A stretch of 64,000 nt of DNA from Sipunculus nudus (lineage: Eukaryota > Annelida > Sipuncula > Golfingiida > Sipunculidae). A program made the position numbers and the translations under genes. The notes below the pieces were generated by a model, which saw nothing but the letters and a program-made list of their open reading frames with translations, was not told the DNA's origin and made no database searches. The stretch lies in contig CM049311.1 in the NCBI GenBank assembly GCA_026874595.1, positions 38,460,676 to 38,524,675 on the forward strand. The letters are read 5' to 3'. Below, one piece after another: positions 35,621 to 46,619 of the stretch. Position 1 is the stretch's first letter, and each line of letters opens with the position of its first letter.

Positions 35621-36653
35621 TTACAAAGATAAGCACAAGCACATGTAAGCACAAACTGTTTACCTACTTGTATATATGTAAAATTCCTGAATATTGATCT
35701 AAAATATTTCATTAAGTACAAACTGAAGTCCTTAGATCTCAAAACAATGAAGGCCTAGCTGACCATACTGACAATTGATAGGTTGATGCCTAGGTGTCCC
35801 ATACACCTTGAATTCCAGATACTCTATTATTTATGTGTATAAATATCACTATCATTAGTTTTAATTTTCTAACTTTATACACAAACTTACTTTATACCAG
35901 TACATACAGATGACTGATCTTTATTTCCCCTGTACACTATAAGGAGCAATCATATACAATACAGCCTAATAACAAGAATTCTAGGAGTATAGTACATAAA
36001 ACAATGAATAAATATAATGGTTTTACAAAAAAAAACCTAACATGTCAACCATAACCATATACCAGTGTTTAACCCCACATTAAAAACCAAACAAACAACC
36101 GTTGTCCTGTATATTGTATAAAACAATCATGATATACTCTAGTCTTTTAGAAAGTCTGTGTTTTTAATGTGTTTAATTTATTCATAATCTCAGGTTTCAG
36201 AAATTAGACCATTATGGTAAGTTTGTCCTAGTACAGATTATGATCGGAGTTTGTCCTAGTAGAAGCTCTGATCAAACTAGTACATTTATATAGGATTGGG
36301 AGTTTGTCCTAGTAGAGACCACGATCTGAGTTTGTCCTAGTAGAATTGCCGATTCTACTAGTAGAAAGTCTAATTATGTTGTGGTCTCTGGTTGATCGTA
36401 GTTTGTCCTAGTAGAGGCTATGATGGGAGTTTGTCCCAGTAGAATTGCCGATTCTACTAGTAGAAAGTATAATTATGTTGTGGCCTCTGGTTGATCGGAG
36501 TTTGTCCTAGTAGAGGCTATGATTCGAGTTTGTCATAGTAGAATTGCCGATCCTACTAGTAGAATGTCTGATCGGAGTTTCTCCTTGTAGAAAGTCCGAT
36601 CGGACTTTGTCCTAGTAGGATCGACGATTCTACTGGATCAGAGTTTGTCCTGT

Positions 36654-36656
<3 letters not shown>

Positions 36657-36731
<75 letters not shown>
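36657..36731. repeat. (AT)n(GT)n microsatellite at right edge of the foldback
   Basis: An (AT)n tract then (GT)n directly follows the right inverted repeat. Confidence 0.97.
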
Positions 36732-36735
<4 letters not shown>

Positions 36736-37239
36736 AGATGATATTTCCTTTTAATTCAGTCAGATATCTGCTGGTCTCTCCTTTTATAAGATTATTAGAG
36801 GTTTTTCCCATTTTCCCACTTTGAGAGGTTTTTCCAAAGGCGGTAAATATCAGTATTTACCAGCTGGTAAATACCACTCTGGGAAAAACTTAACCACCCT
36901 GCTAACTAACCCATATTTATGCCCATGTGTCAAACTTTTTAAAGAAATTTGTTGATTTGTTTTGGTGATCTTGCTTGTAAAAAGAGTCTGAAGGCACAAC
37001 CTTAATGAAACAACAGCATGCCCTACCTCCAGATCTGGAGATATAAATACTGGTACTCTGAAACAGCATGTCATTGTATAACGAGGTCACCAGTCATCCA
37101 ACTCACCTGTGAACTTGTTGAAAAATTGGTGTATCAAATTTGAGGGAAAAAATGCAACACTACAAACACTCTGATGGTGCAGACCAGCATGTTTGTGCTT
37201 TGTAGCTTACAGAATATATCACCATCCGTGTCGTAACCT

Positions 37240-37418
37240 TGTTTCATGGTTCAAAAGAGATTTTACTAGATCTGTCCCAGTATTAAGCATGGCTTTTCTA
37301 GGTCTAACAGTTATGATTTGTGCCCTTTAAATATAAGACCACATGACTGGATGAAAGGACGAAGAACAAAGACCCATCAATAATGCTTAGCATGTCTAAA
37401 AGTCAGCTAAGCTAAAAA
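37240..37418 (+). mobile_element. Solo right end of family 1
   Basis: It contains GGTCTAACAGTTATGATTTG, a decayed GACGAAG stretch and AAAGTCAGCTAAGCTAAAAA. This is the family-1 right end with two changes in the hairpin. No left end is nearby. Confidence 0.65.
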
Positions 37419-37445
37419 CATGTTAAGAATAAAATACCTACTATG

Positions 37446-37447
<2 letters not shown>

Positions 37448-37481
<34 letters not shown>
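37448..37481. repeat. (AT)n microsatellite
   Basis: Pure AT dinucleotide tract of about 34 bases. Confidence 0.95.
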
Positions 37482-37483
<2 letters not shown>

Positions 37484-37865
37484 GATAAAGTACAAATAGT
37501 AAACCCAGAATATGACAGATGACTTGGTAAGCGGAATAATTCACAGGTGTGGGTTCTTATCGTGCATGATAACAGGGATCAAAGTCTGTGTCCAGTCACT
37601 TGAAATAGACATGTGCGCCAAACAACAGGGCCAGATATCCTCTATCAAGCAACTGATATTGTAATTTAAGATTAATGATCACTGTGAATATTAAAATTTT
37701 ACAAAGGCAGTCTCTGTAAATTCCTTCCCTTCAAAATCAAGAATGAACTACTGTTTCAATGTTATTATATGATATCTCAAAATTCAAATTAGTTCAACTA
37801 AATTGAAACCAGGTTTATTGAAATTTCTGCACAATAATGACAATTTTTAAAAATATGAAAAAGAG

Positions 37866-38797
37866 GTGACCAAGGGGTCATGACACTCAGAGGACTACGA
37901 AGACATTCACAAAAGGAATTTTATCAACTGAAAGCCCAATTTTGTAGATGGTATCCCCATTCAACTGAAGCATAGCTAGGTAGTGGGTAACAGAGACCTA
38001 ATTTCAGGTTTCCAAGGTGATTTTTCATGGAACTCCCTGAATGTCAAGTTAGAAGATCCTAGGAGCAATTCCAGGACTATCTTTGAAGATCTCTTAAATA
38101 AAAATTTATATAAAATGCGTAAAAATTGGGAAAAATTCACATGGCGTCACCAGTCTGCAGGAACTGATGAAACATTCCATGTTCAATGTGCATGCAAAAA
38201 ATCATGGTGATGAATGCATTAGATGTTCAGAAACTGGAGGTTTTTTTAAATAAAATTTTTAATCATACTGAGGGCTACTAACAAGCCCTATAGCTCAAAG
38301 GATAACAGAGACCTAATTTCAGGTTTCCAAGGAGATTTTTCATGGACCTTCCTTCTTGTTAAATTAGAAGATTCTAGGTTGAATGGTTACGATTTGCACA
38401 CTGTTAACGGACAACTTCATCACTGAAGGTCTCAAAAAGAGAGAAAATGTGGAAAAATTAAGAAAAACACAGGTGAAGCAAACCAGCCTGCAGAACTGAT
38501 GAAACTCTCCATGATCAACATGCGTGCAAATAATCATGATGACCAATGCATTTGTTGTTCAGATACTGGAGCTTTTGTGTCAAATTTTTAATTATCCTAG
38601 GGGGTACATCTGCCCCATAGCTTGAAGGATATGGGTAACAGAGACCTAATTTAAGGTTACCACAAAGATTTTTCATGGACCTCACTGCATATCAAGTAAG
38701 AAGATTCCAGGTCCAGCGGTTATGAGTTGTGCCTGGTTAACCGAAGGACAGACAAAGAGTGATTGCTATAGGTCAGATGACTTTCAGTCATCTAGAA
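37866..38797 (+). mobile_element. Decayed family-1 Helentron-like element
   Basis: The left end is GGTGACCAAGGGGTCATGAC (decayed palindrome). The interior has two to three units with the phrase GGTAACAGAGACCTAATTT-AGGTT. The right end CAGATGACTTTCAGTCATCT is decayed. It corresponds to the flanking parts of the element at 48474-52317. Confidence 0.75.
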
Positions 38798-39289
38798 ATG
38801 ATTCTACCACATACATATTTATTTCACCAATTAACTGAAACAACATTATGCATAAAATTTTGACATATCTGGAACATAATTTTCTAAGATAAGGTAAAGC
38901 TAATCTGAAACCCTGGGAAGGTAAGTTAATAACTACCCCAAACCAGCAATGTGCAGTTTTCAGCCTGTCTAAAGCTGATACCGGTAATTTATTTGACATC
39001 AAACAAACTTACTGAAATAAACTTTTAATATAGTTATTATATCCTGACCTGTGACCTAACATAACTGTTTACTGCTTAGCCATGTGGTTTCATGCACTAG
39101 GTACCTGCCATTTTACAAACAAAGAACACACTACAGCCTGGTGTAAGTCAGGGCAAGAAATTTACTATATTTTGGCAGATATTAGCAAATAAATAATACC
39201 TTAATTGAACATTATTATTTTCATTATTTCAGTAGTTCAAGCAAACTGTAAGCGTATACCGTCCATGGATGAGTGACAGCAGTCATGTA

Positions 39290-39413
39290 TAGAGGTACGG
39301 ACCAGACCGCTTGGACCGGTCTGGTCCACAAGTTTTGACTGGACCAGACCGTACCGCTAACATTTAGTACCGGACCGCTATTACCCTGGACTGGACCTGT
39401 CCGTACCGCTCTA
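39290..39413. mobile_element. 124-bp foldback MITE rich in GGACCAGACC
   Basis: The ends are TAGAGGTACGGACCAGACCG and CCTGTCCGTACCGCTCTA, inverted relative to each other. Inside, GGACCGGTCTGGTCC and GGACCAGACCGTACCGC form further nested palindromes. It is strikingly GC-rich against its surroundings. Confidence 0.7.
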
Positions 39414-39534
39414 CCTTTAAGGTTTAAGCTATGAATCTGAATTAATGGATTTATCATCAATCTACAAATCTTGCTTAGGACAAGGTGAAATTAACCTCTC
39501 AAAGAAAGACTCTTTAGCTATGTAAAATGTATTA

Positions 39535-39800
39535 ACTAGGGACCCAGGGGTCTCGACGCTCAGCTGAATTTGTCAATAAGGATATTTTCATGAAATTTTC
39601 CAGAATGAAGGTTCGGTGACCTTAACCAATGACCACGTTGTGACAAAAAAATCTGAGAACTTATTATCCTTCAACTTGCAGCATTTAGATTATTGTAACA
39701 ATCTATTAAAAGAGTTGGGCCAGTGACCTTGACCTCTGACCAGGTAACCTCAAAATCTACAGATTTCTTCCACTTTTGGCAAGTAAGCCATGTGTGAAGA
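39535..39800 (+). mobile_element. Truncated family-1 left end with DR1-type satellite
   Basis: AGGGACCCAGGGGTCTCGAC followed by GCTCAGCTGA is a mutated family-1 left end. It leads into two diverged monomers of the satellite at 2325-3180 (GTGACCTTGACCTCTGACC, AAGTAAGCCATGTGTGAAGA). No right end. Confidence 0.7.
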
Positions 39801-41085
39801 TGGCTTGAATGGAGATTATGATATGATGTGATTGAAATATATGTGTTAGAATGTGGGAATATTGATGGTAAAATGACCAAGATCTTGTTTGAAATTTGGT
39901 GCGTTTACTTTTTTATTCTTTATTATCATTCAAACAGGGCTACCTGAAGTAAGATACTTTTTACCAACAAAATTTTTTAAGTGTCAGTATCATAAAATAT
40001 CTGGATTGACATGCATTTAATTAAGACACCCAATTACTGATTCATATAAACCACTGTAAAAAGCAAATAAATTGAAAAAATATCAGTCTGGCAAAAAATT
40101 GTTTGTGTCCTGCAAAAAATTCAGCTGTCCTACAAATTTTTACCCAAAGCAGAACACCTTTCAGAATATTTCAAGCCCGGTAAATAGATAAATTTATATG
40201 TCAATGATAAAATGGCCATATTGATGTAATGGGCCAATAGAGCAGGAACACAGTGAACACAGGATAAATTCACAAGTTATTTTTTTTAATGTTCAATTGA
40301 TATCATTAATAGAGAATGTGAAATGAACCTTATGTATTAGACTGTTTTTAGACCTGGTTACAAATATTATAAATTTCAATATTTCTTCAGCAAATACTGA
40401 AATGCAATATGAATTGAATACCACACATTCAAGCAAAAAATTATCGGTATTTTTAGACATACCCCCAATTTCTAAAGCAGAGTAATTGCCTTGGTACATA
40501 AAGACATTAAAACAGCCTGATCAAAGTGAAAATGTGTGATGAACAATTCCACACTGGCCATGGAGAGTGCCTCATATTAGTTATTATAACAAGTTGTACT
40601 GTCCATGTAAAATAAATGAAGTTTATAGAATATATCTGCACCATCTTTTCTGTCTACTCACTTGCCATCTTTCACATTTTTAGAGAAAAGATATAATATA
40701 TTTGTTTTCTTTCCTGTTTCCACTCAGTTACAACTAACACCCATAATATACAAATGGTATCCAAAAGCTTGTTGAGGACTAGTCAGAGGGTTCATTTTGG
40801 CTTCACTGCATTCAGGCCCTAACTGTGTGAAAGAGATATCAGAATTTAGTTATTAAGCCATTTAAAAGAGGTGAAAAACTCTTTGTCTTTTTTTACAGAT
40901 TTAATATAAACACATTTTTATGGTGTCCTATTTAGTTTAAAGTAAAAGATGATGTAATAATACTGTATCTTACACTGCTTGGCGTAGTTGGATACAGGGC
41001 GCTGCAATAGCTCCTTGGAAAAATAAAATAAACTAGATAAAGCATGCAAATACATGAAGTGTCCCATGGTCACATAATTTCAGGA
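39801..41085. other. Unassigned sequence, no gene seen
   Basis: AT-rich DNA with no recognisable exon, RNA or element. Confidence 0.55.
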
Positions 41086-41089
41086 AATC

Positions 41090-41830
41090 ATCAATATACA
41101 CCTTAAACCACTTTATGATGATATTTAGTCATTGTTGAAAATACATGTGCTAACAAACTGCACAAATATGGACCAAGTTCAAACAAAAGTTGATCAGGTT
41201 GAAGGATTCACTTGTCGATGAATTCCACTAAATTAAAACAAAATCCAATCAAAACCCTTGGTGCTATTGCGCTTACAAACAAATGATGTCCAAAGTCTAA
41301 CTGTGACTTGACTGCTTAAGTCAAGTAAATAAGCAAAATGGTTACTATAAGGCCCACTGATGAATAATGCACGGTTTGGTCAAATTCTGATGAATAAAAG
41401 AGCATTATAGAAGCATTAATATAACACATACAATTATTACAATAGCATTAATATAAGCATGCTGTCTGACCTAGTTTTATGGCAAAATTAAGTCAGAGTG
41501 ACCTAACCTCAGAAATCTATGTAGAATTAGTATAATGAAATATTGCTATACAAGAATATTTGACCATATGCCCGAGATATTCCTTGAACAGCTTTTTCAT
41601 CATATTTAGTCATTGGTGAAAATGCCAAAGTGCTAATAAAATTGCGCAAATATGGGTCAAGGTCAACCAAAGTTAATCAGTTCAAGAGTCATTAGTCAAT
41701 GCCTTCCACTAAATTTGAACAAAATCCTATTAAAACCCATGGAGCCATCGTGCTGATGAACAAACGGTGCGCCCAGTCTACTGTGAGTTGACCTTAAGAG
41801 CATAAGTCAAGGTCACAGCACCAGAAAACA
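41090..41830. repeat. Two diverged copies of an about 220-bp repeat
   Basis: 41098-41320 and 41603-41820 share ATATTTAGTCATTG-TGAAAAT, GCGCAAATATGG/GCACAAATATGG, TTCCACTAAATT, AACAAAATCC and ACCC-TGG-GC phrases in the same order. They are separated by about 280 bp of other sequence. No terminal structure seen. Confidence 0.75.
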
Positions 41831-41849
41831 TTTTTTGCCTCAATAATAC

Positions 41850-44092
41850 AGAATTATAATATAATATTTACAGCTGCCAGCATTTAGGAGTTGTGTAGAT
41901 GGGGCACCTTATTCACAAAATTTTACTCTTTATATAATCTTATGAAAATATTGCTTTGTGAATAGTGTGGATTTGAAACCCACAAAAAGCCAGTATGTGG
42001 CATCAGAGACTTGTTACAGGAAAATCATTGACTGGTTCATAACCAGGTATGAAAATAAAAACAGTGATATTAATCTGTAAATATATATATAATATAATAT
42101 AATATAATATATTAGTATATTACATTACTTTATAACTGGGAAGTTTCGTGTTACACAAAAGTCCATATCATACTGCCCATAAAACCCATATATGAGGGTT
42201 TTAAGACTTGCAAGGGCTGAATCAATATACCGATACATCAAAATGCCACATCAATATGGTAACCGGAAGAAAAAAGTTTGAGATTGAAATTTTAATACCC
42301 AATAATAAGCTAATATTTAATACCCAATTTAATAGGCATATGAGGTTAAAGAAAAAGATAGACATTACGTTTCTCAATATTTCATATCTTATGCCATTTA
42401 TGAAATGAAAAACCTAGTCCCCCCCCCCCCCCCAGGCTTATAATTTGAAATGAGTACAAGTCTACAAAGCCCAAAGTGGACAGCACTGAGACTGAATCGG
42501 TTGTCCAATACCCAACCCTACTTATTGCCATACCCAGCTAAATCCAGGTATAACCCACCTAGTACCTACGTTTACCCTGTCGGGTATAGCTGCCCAATCC
42601 TGGGAAAGTGGCTGTGGAATAGAGTATACACAAGTTGTACCTGAATTGATAGTAAAATTAAACTTTCTGCCAAAAGGAATGCACATGGTAACTGTACTAG
42701 GGTCACCCTCTGACAAACACTACGATACACTCATTCAAATTTGTATTTGAAGCAAAAACTGGTATGAATGGATAAATTACCATCTTCTGAATATGTCAAT
42801 GCAGTATTGTGCCAATACTTTGTTAAATAAAAGAAAACAAGTGTTTTGCACACCTGACAAGGTGTCAAACTATTCATAGAAAACCATCAACAACCACAGA
42901 AAACTACCAAAAATCAACAAAAAGCACTTGGAATCAGCAAAGTTTTATTTTACACATTCCTGAAAATTTTAGTTGTTTTAACTGATAAATACCATAAAAT
43001 AATAAGATTTATAGGGTGCAAAGTATTATTTACAATAATAAATAACAAAATAAATAATTTACGTATACCTGTATAAATTCATTTCACAATTTGAACTTAT
43101 GACTAATTCTCAAATTATTCTAAAACATAATTTTTAATGTATTTTAGGCAATAATAAAATTTATAATTCAATAGTATGATTTTTATATTGAAGGTAGAAC
43201 CTAACGCTGTTTAGTATGTGCCCCGTGACTTGGATAAAGGGAAAGGTATTGCCACCTGTTGGCCAAATCTGTTACTAACATTGGTAACAACAGCTTGACA
43301 GGAGAGAAATAAATGCCAAATTCTGTATAAATTATTAATTTTTATCAATCTTATTATTTTATGTTTGTTATCAGTGAAAACAATTAAAATTAAAATATAC
43401 AGGAGTGTCAAGTAGTTTGATTTTCATAGTTTCAGTATTTTTGGTTGATTTTAGATGGTCTTCCATGGTTTTCTGTGTCCTAGCTACCACATGACAAGTG
43501 TTCAGCTTGATTGCATGTTGCGCAACAAGGGGACAGCGTCATAGCCTTATAGATGGCTGCCAGCTCAGCTGGTGAACTAACTGCAACATGAGCCACTTTC
43601 ATATTTCATTTCTTTATTTCCTAAAATCATAACATAATATAGCCCATAGCTTTCGTGCTCTCTCTTTGCGCTTCAGCTCCCTCCGCTGAGAGAGCCCTAG
43701 TATGAGGTGTTTGAAAACTGGAGACATGCCACTGGACAATAAAACAATTATCTCCCAGCTAAAAATGTGTCATATATATAAGAATACAAACATATTTGTA
43801 TCATATGGTAACACAACATACCACTTTAAAATCGTCATGTCCATTAAACAGTTGAATCAGGTAGGTCTATATCTCAAGCGGTAAAAACAAGCGTGTCTGG
43901 AGGGGATTTCCTTGTTAAAACATCATACCCGTTTTCAACCTCCAGCGCAGAGTCAAGATATGTTGTGTTTAGCCTTAGCATTCATGATAAATTTCTGTAC
44001 GGAGAATGATGCAACACACACGCCATCTGGCGATTGTCCCAACTTTAGGAACAACTGTCAGGTCCAGGGAAGGTAAACTTTTAAAGTGAGTA
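41850..44092. other. Unassigned sequence with simple repeats
   Basis: Contains a (TAATA)n-like tract (about 42086-42110), a C-run (42419-42434) and a segment at 42725-42815 that recurs inverted at 45850-45940. Nothing coding is convincing; the short open frames at 42450-42716 on both strands are overlapping and unsupported. Confidence 0.55.
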
Positions 44093-44100
44093 CTGTTTAG

Positions 44101-45630
44101 GCGGTGTGACTATTTACCGTCCGGGACTCCCTGAATACCGTCCGGGACCCAGCTGTACCGCCCAGGACACCAGAACTAGATTAAAAATATTACTTAAATG
44201 CATACAAACACTTATTGATGTTAAGTACGATTTTATTGTCCAGATCCCAAGAAATATTGCTTTAATTAGCGACTGTACAGGGATTTTTGTTATTTTTAAT
44301 TACGATTCTATTTGTTTAAAGAGAGATAAAAGATACCTTAGAATTTCCACCCACAATTGTGCAAACAACTACATACAATATATAACTGATAGAATGAATT
44401 TATCTCTCTCTCTCTCCCTTTATAACATCATCAATATTGAATACAATTAAATATATCTATGAGGGTCGCATTTTTTTTACCATGAGGATGAGGCCTTTAC
44501 TGATGTGCGTATTGCTGATAGTATTATGTATTGCTAATATAATTAATGACACGTTATGATTACTACAATATGGAATATAATAAAATAAAGCTATATGAGG
44601 GTCGCCTATGTTAACCATGAGGATTAGGCCTTTATTGATTTGTGTATTGCCGAAAGGATTATGTTTTGCAAATATAATTAATGACACGATATGATTACAA
44701 CAATACGAATAAGCACACGGCATGTATCAGTGACAGCACCATAGACCACAGCCGTCAAACCGGGAAGATGGCAACGGTTCAACGCATTGTATAACAACTC
44801 CTAATCACACCAACTCGCTAATTAATTATGTCACACCGACAGGCGTTCAGGGTTTTGGTGGAGCAATTAGTGGCAGGCGATTATTGATCAAAGGGTCAGT
44901 TTTCCCCGACTTTCGTCCTCGACTAGGTAAGAATTTTTCAGGACTAGTTCTGTTGCCCTGGACGGTATATTGGCGGGTATAATCACATTCTGAATACACA
45001 TGGTTACAATTTATAAAAATATTAATATGATCATTTCCATGGCAATATAGGCCTACCAAACAATTTTATTCTTATTAAAAATATAATCGTAATATCTTTT
45101 GAGTGTTAATATTATAATATGTAGTATATTTAATTTGGCTATTGTGCATGGTTGATCTCAGGCCTGTTCGGGGCTTTTTTTGGTTTCCCCGTACGGTATT
45201 CTGGGGGGAAGAAGTATATTCAGAATGCATATGATTAACAATATTAATAATAATTATAATAATAATAATATTAATAGTAATAATATAATCAATAACATGG
45301 CGTTAAACTGATATATTCATATTAAAATATAATAATCACAAGCTGTGGAATATAATCACATGATCTTTGAGTGTTTTGAAATGTAGTATATTTTGTTATT
45401 GTGCATTAGTGCGCATCAGGTCTGTTTAGGGCTGGTTTTGTTGACCCGAACGGTATACTGGAGGCCCGGTCGGTCCCGGAAGGTCTGCATGCATTTAAGT
45501 AATACTTTTAAGCTTATTCTGGTGTCTGGGACGGTGTCTTAGTGACCCAGGCGGTACAGCTATTTCCCGGACGGTATTCAGGGAGTCCCAGACGGTGTCG
45601 GGTGGTCCCGGACGGTAAATAGTCACACCC
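44101..45630. mobile_element. 1.5-kb hAT-like MITE with CGGTCCGGGA-type arms
   Basis: The left arm reads GGTGTGACTATTTACCGTCC and the right arm is its reverse complement (GGACGGTAAATAGTCACACC). The inverted similarity extends about 120-150 bp to TTACTTAAATGCAT. The 10-mer CTGTTTAGGC flanks or overlaps both ends (44093-44102 and 45631-45640), containing a probable 8-bp target duplication. Inside are two 120-140-bp tandem units (44456-44720, phrase ATGAGGGTCGC) and three about 250-bp-spaced copies of an ACGGTATWCTGG phrase. No transposase. Confidence 0.82.
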
Positions 45631-45849
45631 CTGTTTAGGCATTAAAGCAGGGGTTACAACAAAATTACTAGTTAAGGCGAATACATTAACATTTTTTTGC
45701 CCCTGAAGATGTAAGCTTCCCTATTACAAACACAATATTGGATTTTATAGGAATTTTTGCCCAGTACAGGATTTACGTTCTCCAGTTTACTTGAAGCTTC
45801 ACATGCGTCAAGTATCCATGGAATGGATACATACGCCGCATTATAACAT

Positions 45850-45940
45850 GCAGTTAGACATAATACAGCATTGCATAGTTTTATTAAACAAATGATAATT
45901 TATCCATTGATGCCAGTTTTTTGCTTCAAATTCAAATGAG
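45850..45940. repeat. Inverted copy of 42725-42815
   Basis: The reverse complement shares GAAGCAAAAAACTGGCATCA and ATGGATAAATTA with the segment at 42725-42815. The pair flanks the MITE at 44101. Confidence 0.7.
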
Positions 45941-46154
45941 TGTTTTTTGGCGTTTTGGGGGACCGCTGTACTGTAAAGATAAACAAGTTCCATGCACGAG
46001 TGGCTCTGGATGGGGGGGGGGGGGGGGATTCTGTCTCCTCTGGTAAACGTGAGTGGCCAACTTTTGAGACAGACGTTCAAGTGCCAAAAGTAGCAACAGA
46101 GATAGATGTGTCAGTTAAAGTTACGGGAAGTATACAGTAAAACTGATTACCTAC

Positions 46155-46612
46155 CTATGCAGGCGAGCCAAAACTGTATGACTGTGTCGCTTGTTTGAGT
46201 TTGTAAACAAGACGCTGCGGTCGAGGGGACCCTCCCAAAAAACTGACTCTGCTGGAAGGTCAGCCTCGTTTTAATTGAAGATCCCACACAAACGGTAAAA
46301 TACTCAGGTAACGGCCCGTTATTTCTGTTGCACACCAGCAATTATATTTTGCTGGACATCTTCAAACTAAAGCCAGATTGTGAGACGAAATAATCAGCTA
46401 TTGTAAAATGAACAGCTGAATCGTCATCGTGTGAATTTGCCGTATTGAAACGGGTTTTGTATGATTATCTAAACACTTTCTCAACAACAGTCAATAATAT
46501 TTCCTTTAAATGCCGACAGATGTCACGGTTGTCTTGTAAACAACATGGCGACCTTGTTGCGCGCACATTCCTAACTGAATCAAGTTTGCGGACTTAACAC
46601 AAGTGGCATCTG
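46155..46612. promoter_or_regulatory. Candidate divergent promoter region
   Basis: This patch has more CpG than its surroundings. On the minus strand a donor-like GCATAG/GTAGGT lies at about 46154. On the plus strand CAACATGGCGAC (46541, a YY1/TISU-like motif) is followed by a donor-like CATCTG/GTATGT at 46612/46613. These would be non-coding first exons for CPT1 (minus) and for the gene starting at 55162 (plus). There is no direct evidence of transcription. Confidence 0.3.
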
Positions 46613-46619
46613 GTATGTG

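Larger units (their letters stand above)
33535..36656. mobile_element. Foldback element with about 460-bp inverted arms
   Basis: The left arm (33535 to about 33998) begins GTCACAGGACAAACTC. The right arm (about 36165-36656) is its reverse complement, ending GAGTTTGTCCTGTGAC. Each arm is itself a string of TCTACTAGGACAAACTCCGA-type repeats with short palindromes built on TAGTAGAATCG and CGATTCTACTA. The inner arm ends share CTGAAACCTGA and CCATAATTTACC/GGTAAGTTT phrases. Both outer ends abut (AT)n, suggesting a TA-type target. The loop holds unrelated AT-rich sequence and a family-3 element. Confidence 0.88.
32854..36901. mobile_element. hAT-like DNA element with 8-bp target duplication, host of a nested foldback
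   Basis: It starts CAGGGTTGTTATTTTTCCC and ends AACTTAACCACCCTG, so the termini are imperfect inverted repeats (CAGGGTKGTTA). The exact 8-mer CTAACTAA lies immediately outside at 32846-32853 and 36902-36909. Termini of CAGGG type with an 8-bp duplication are characteristic of hAT elements. No transposase is present; most of the inside is a foldback inserted into a TA microsatellite. The TTTTTCCC/GGGAAAAA motif recurs in both outer ends. Confidence 0.8.

Noticed and set aside
44457-44723. 88-codon minus-strand frame with two similar halves
   Set aside because: The halves are the 120-140-bp tandem units inside the hAT-like MITE, not a duplicated protein domain.
45940-46140. Plus-strand frame MFFGVLGDRCTVKINKFHAR with a poly-Gly stretch
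   Set aside because: The Gly run comes from a G homopolymer, there is no family match, and the region overlaps an inverted interspersed repeat.
46545-46574. Short frame MATLLRAHS starting in CAACATGGCGAC
   Set aside because: Only nine codons before a stop; could be an upstream frame in a non-coding exon but is not a supportable gene.
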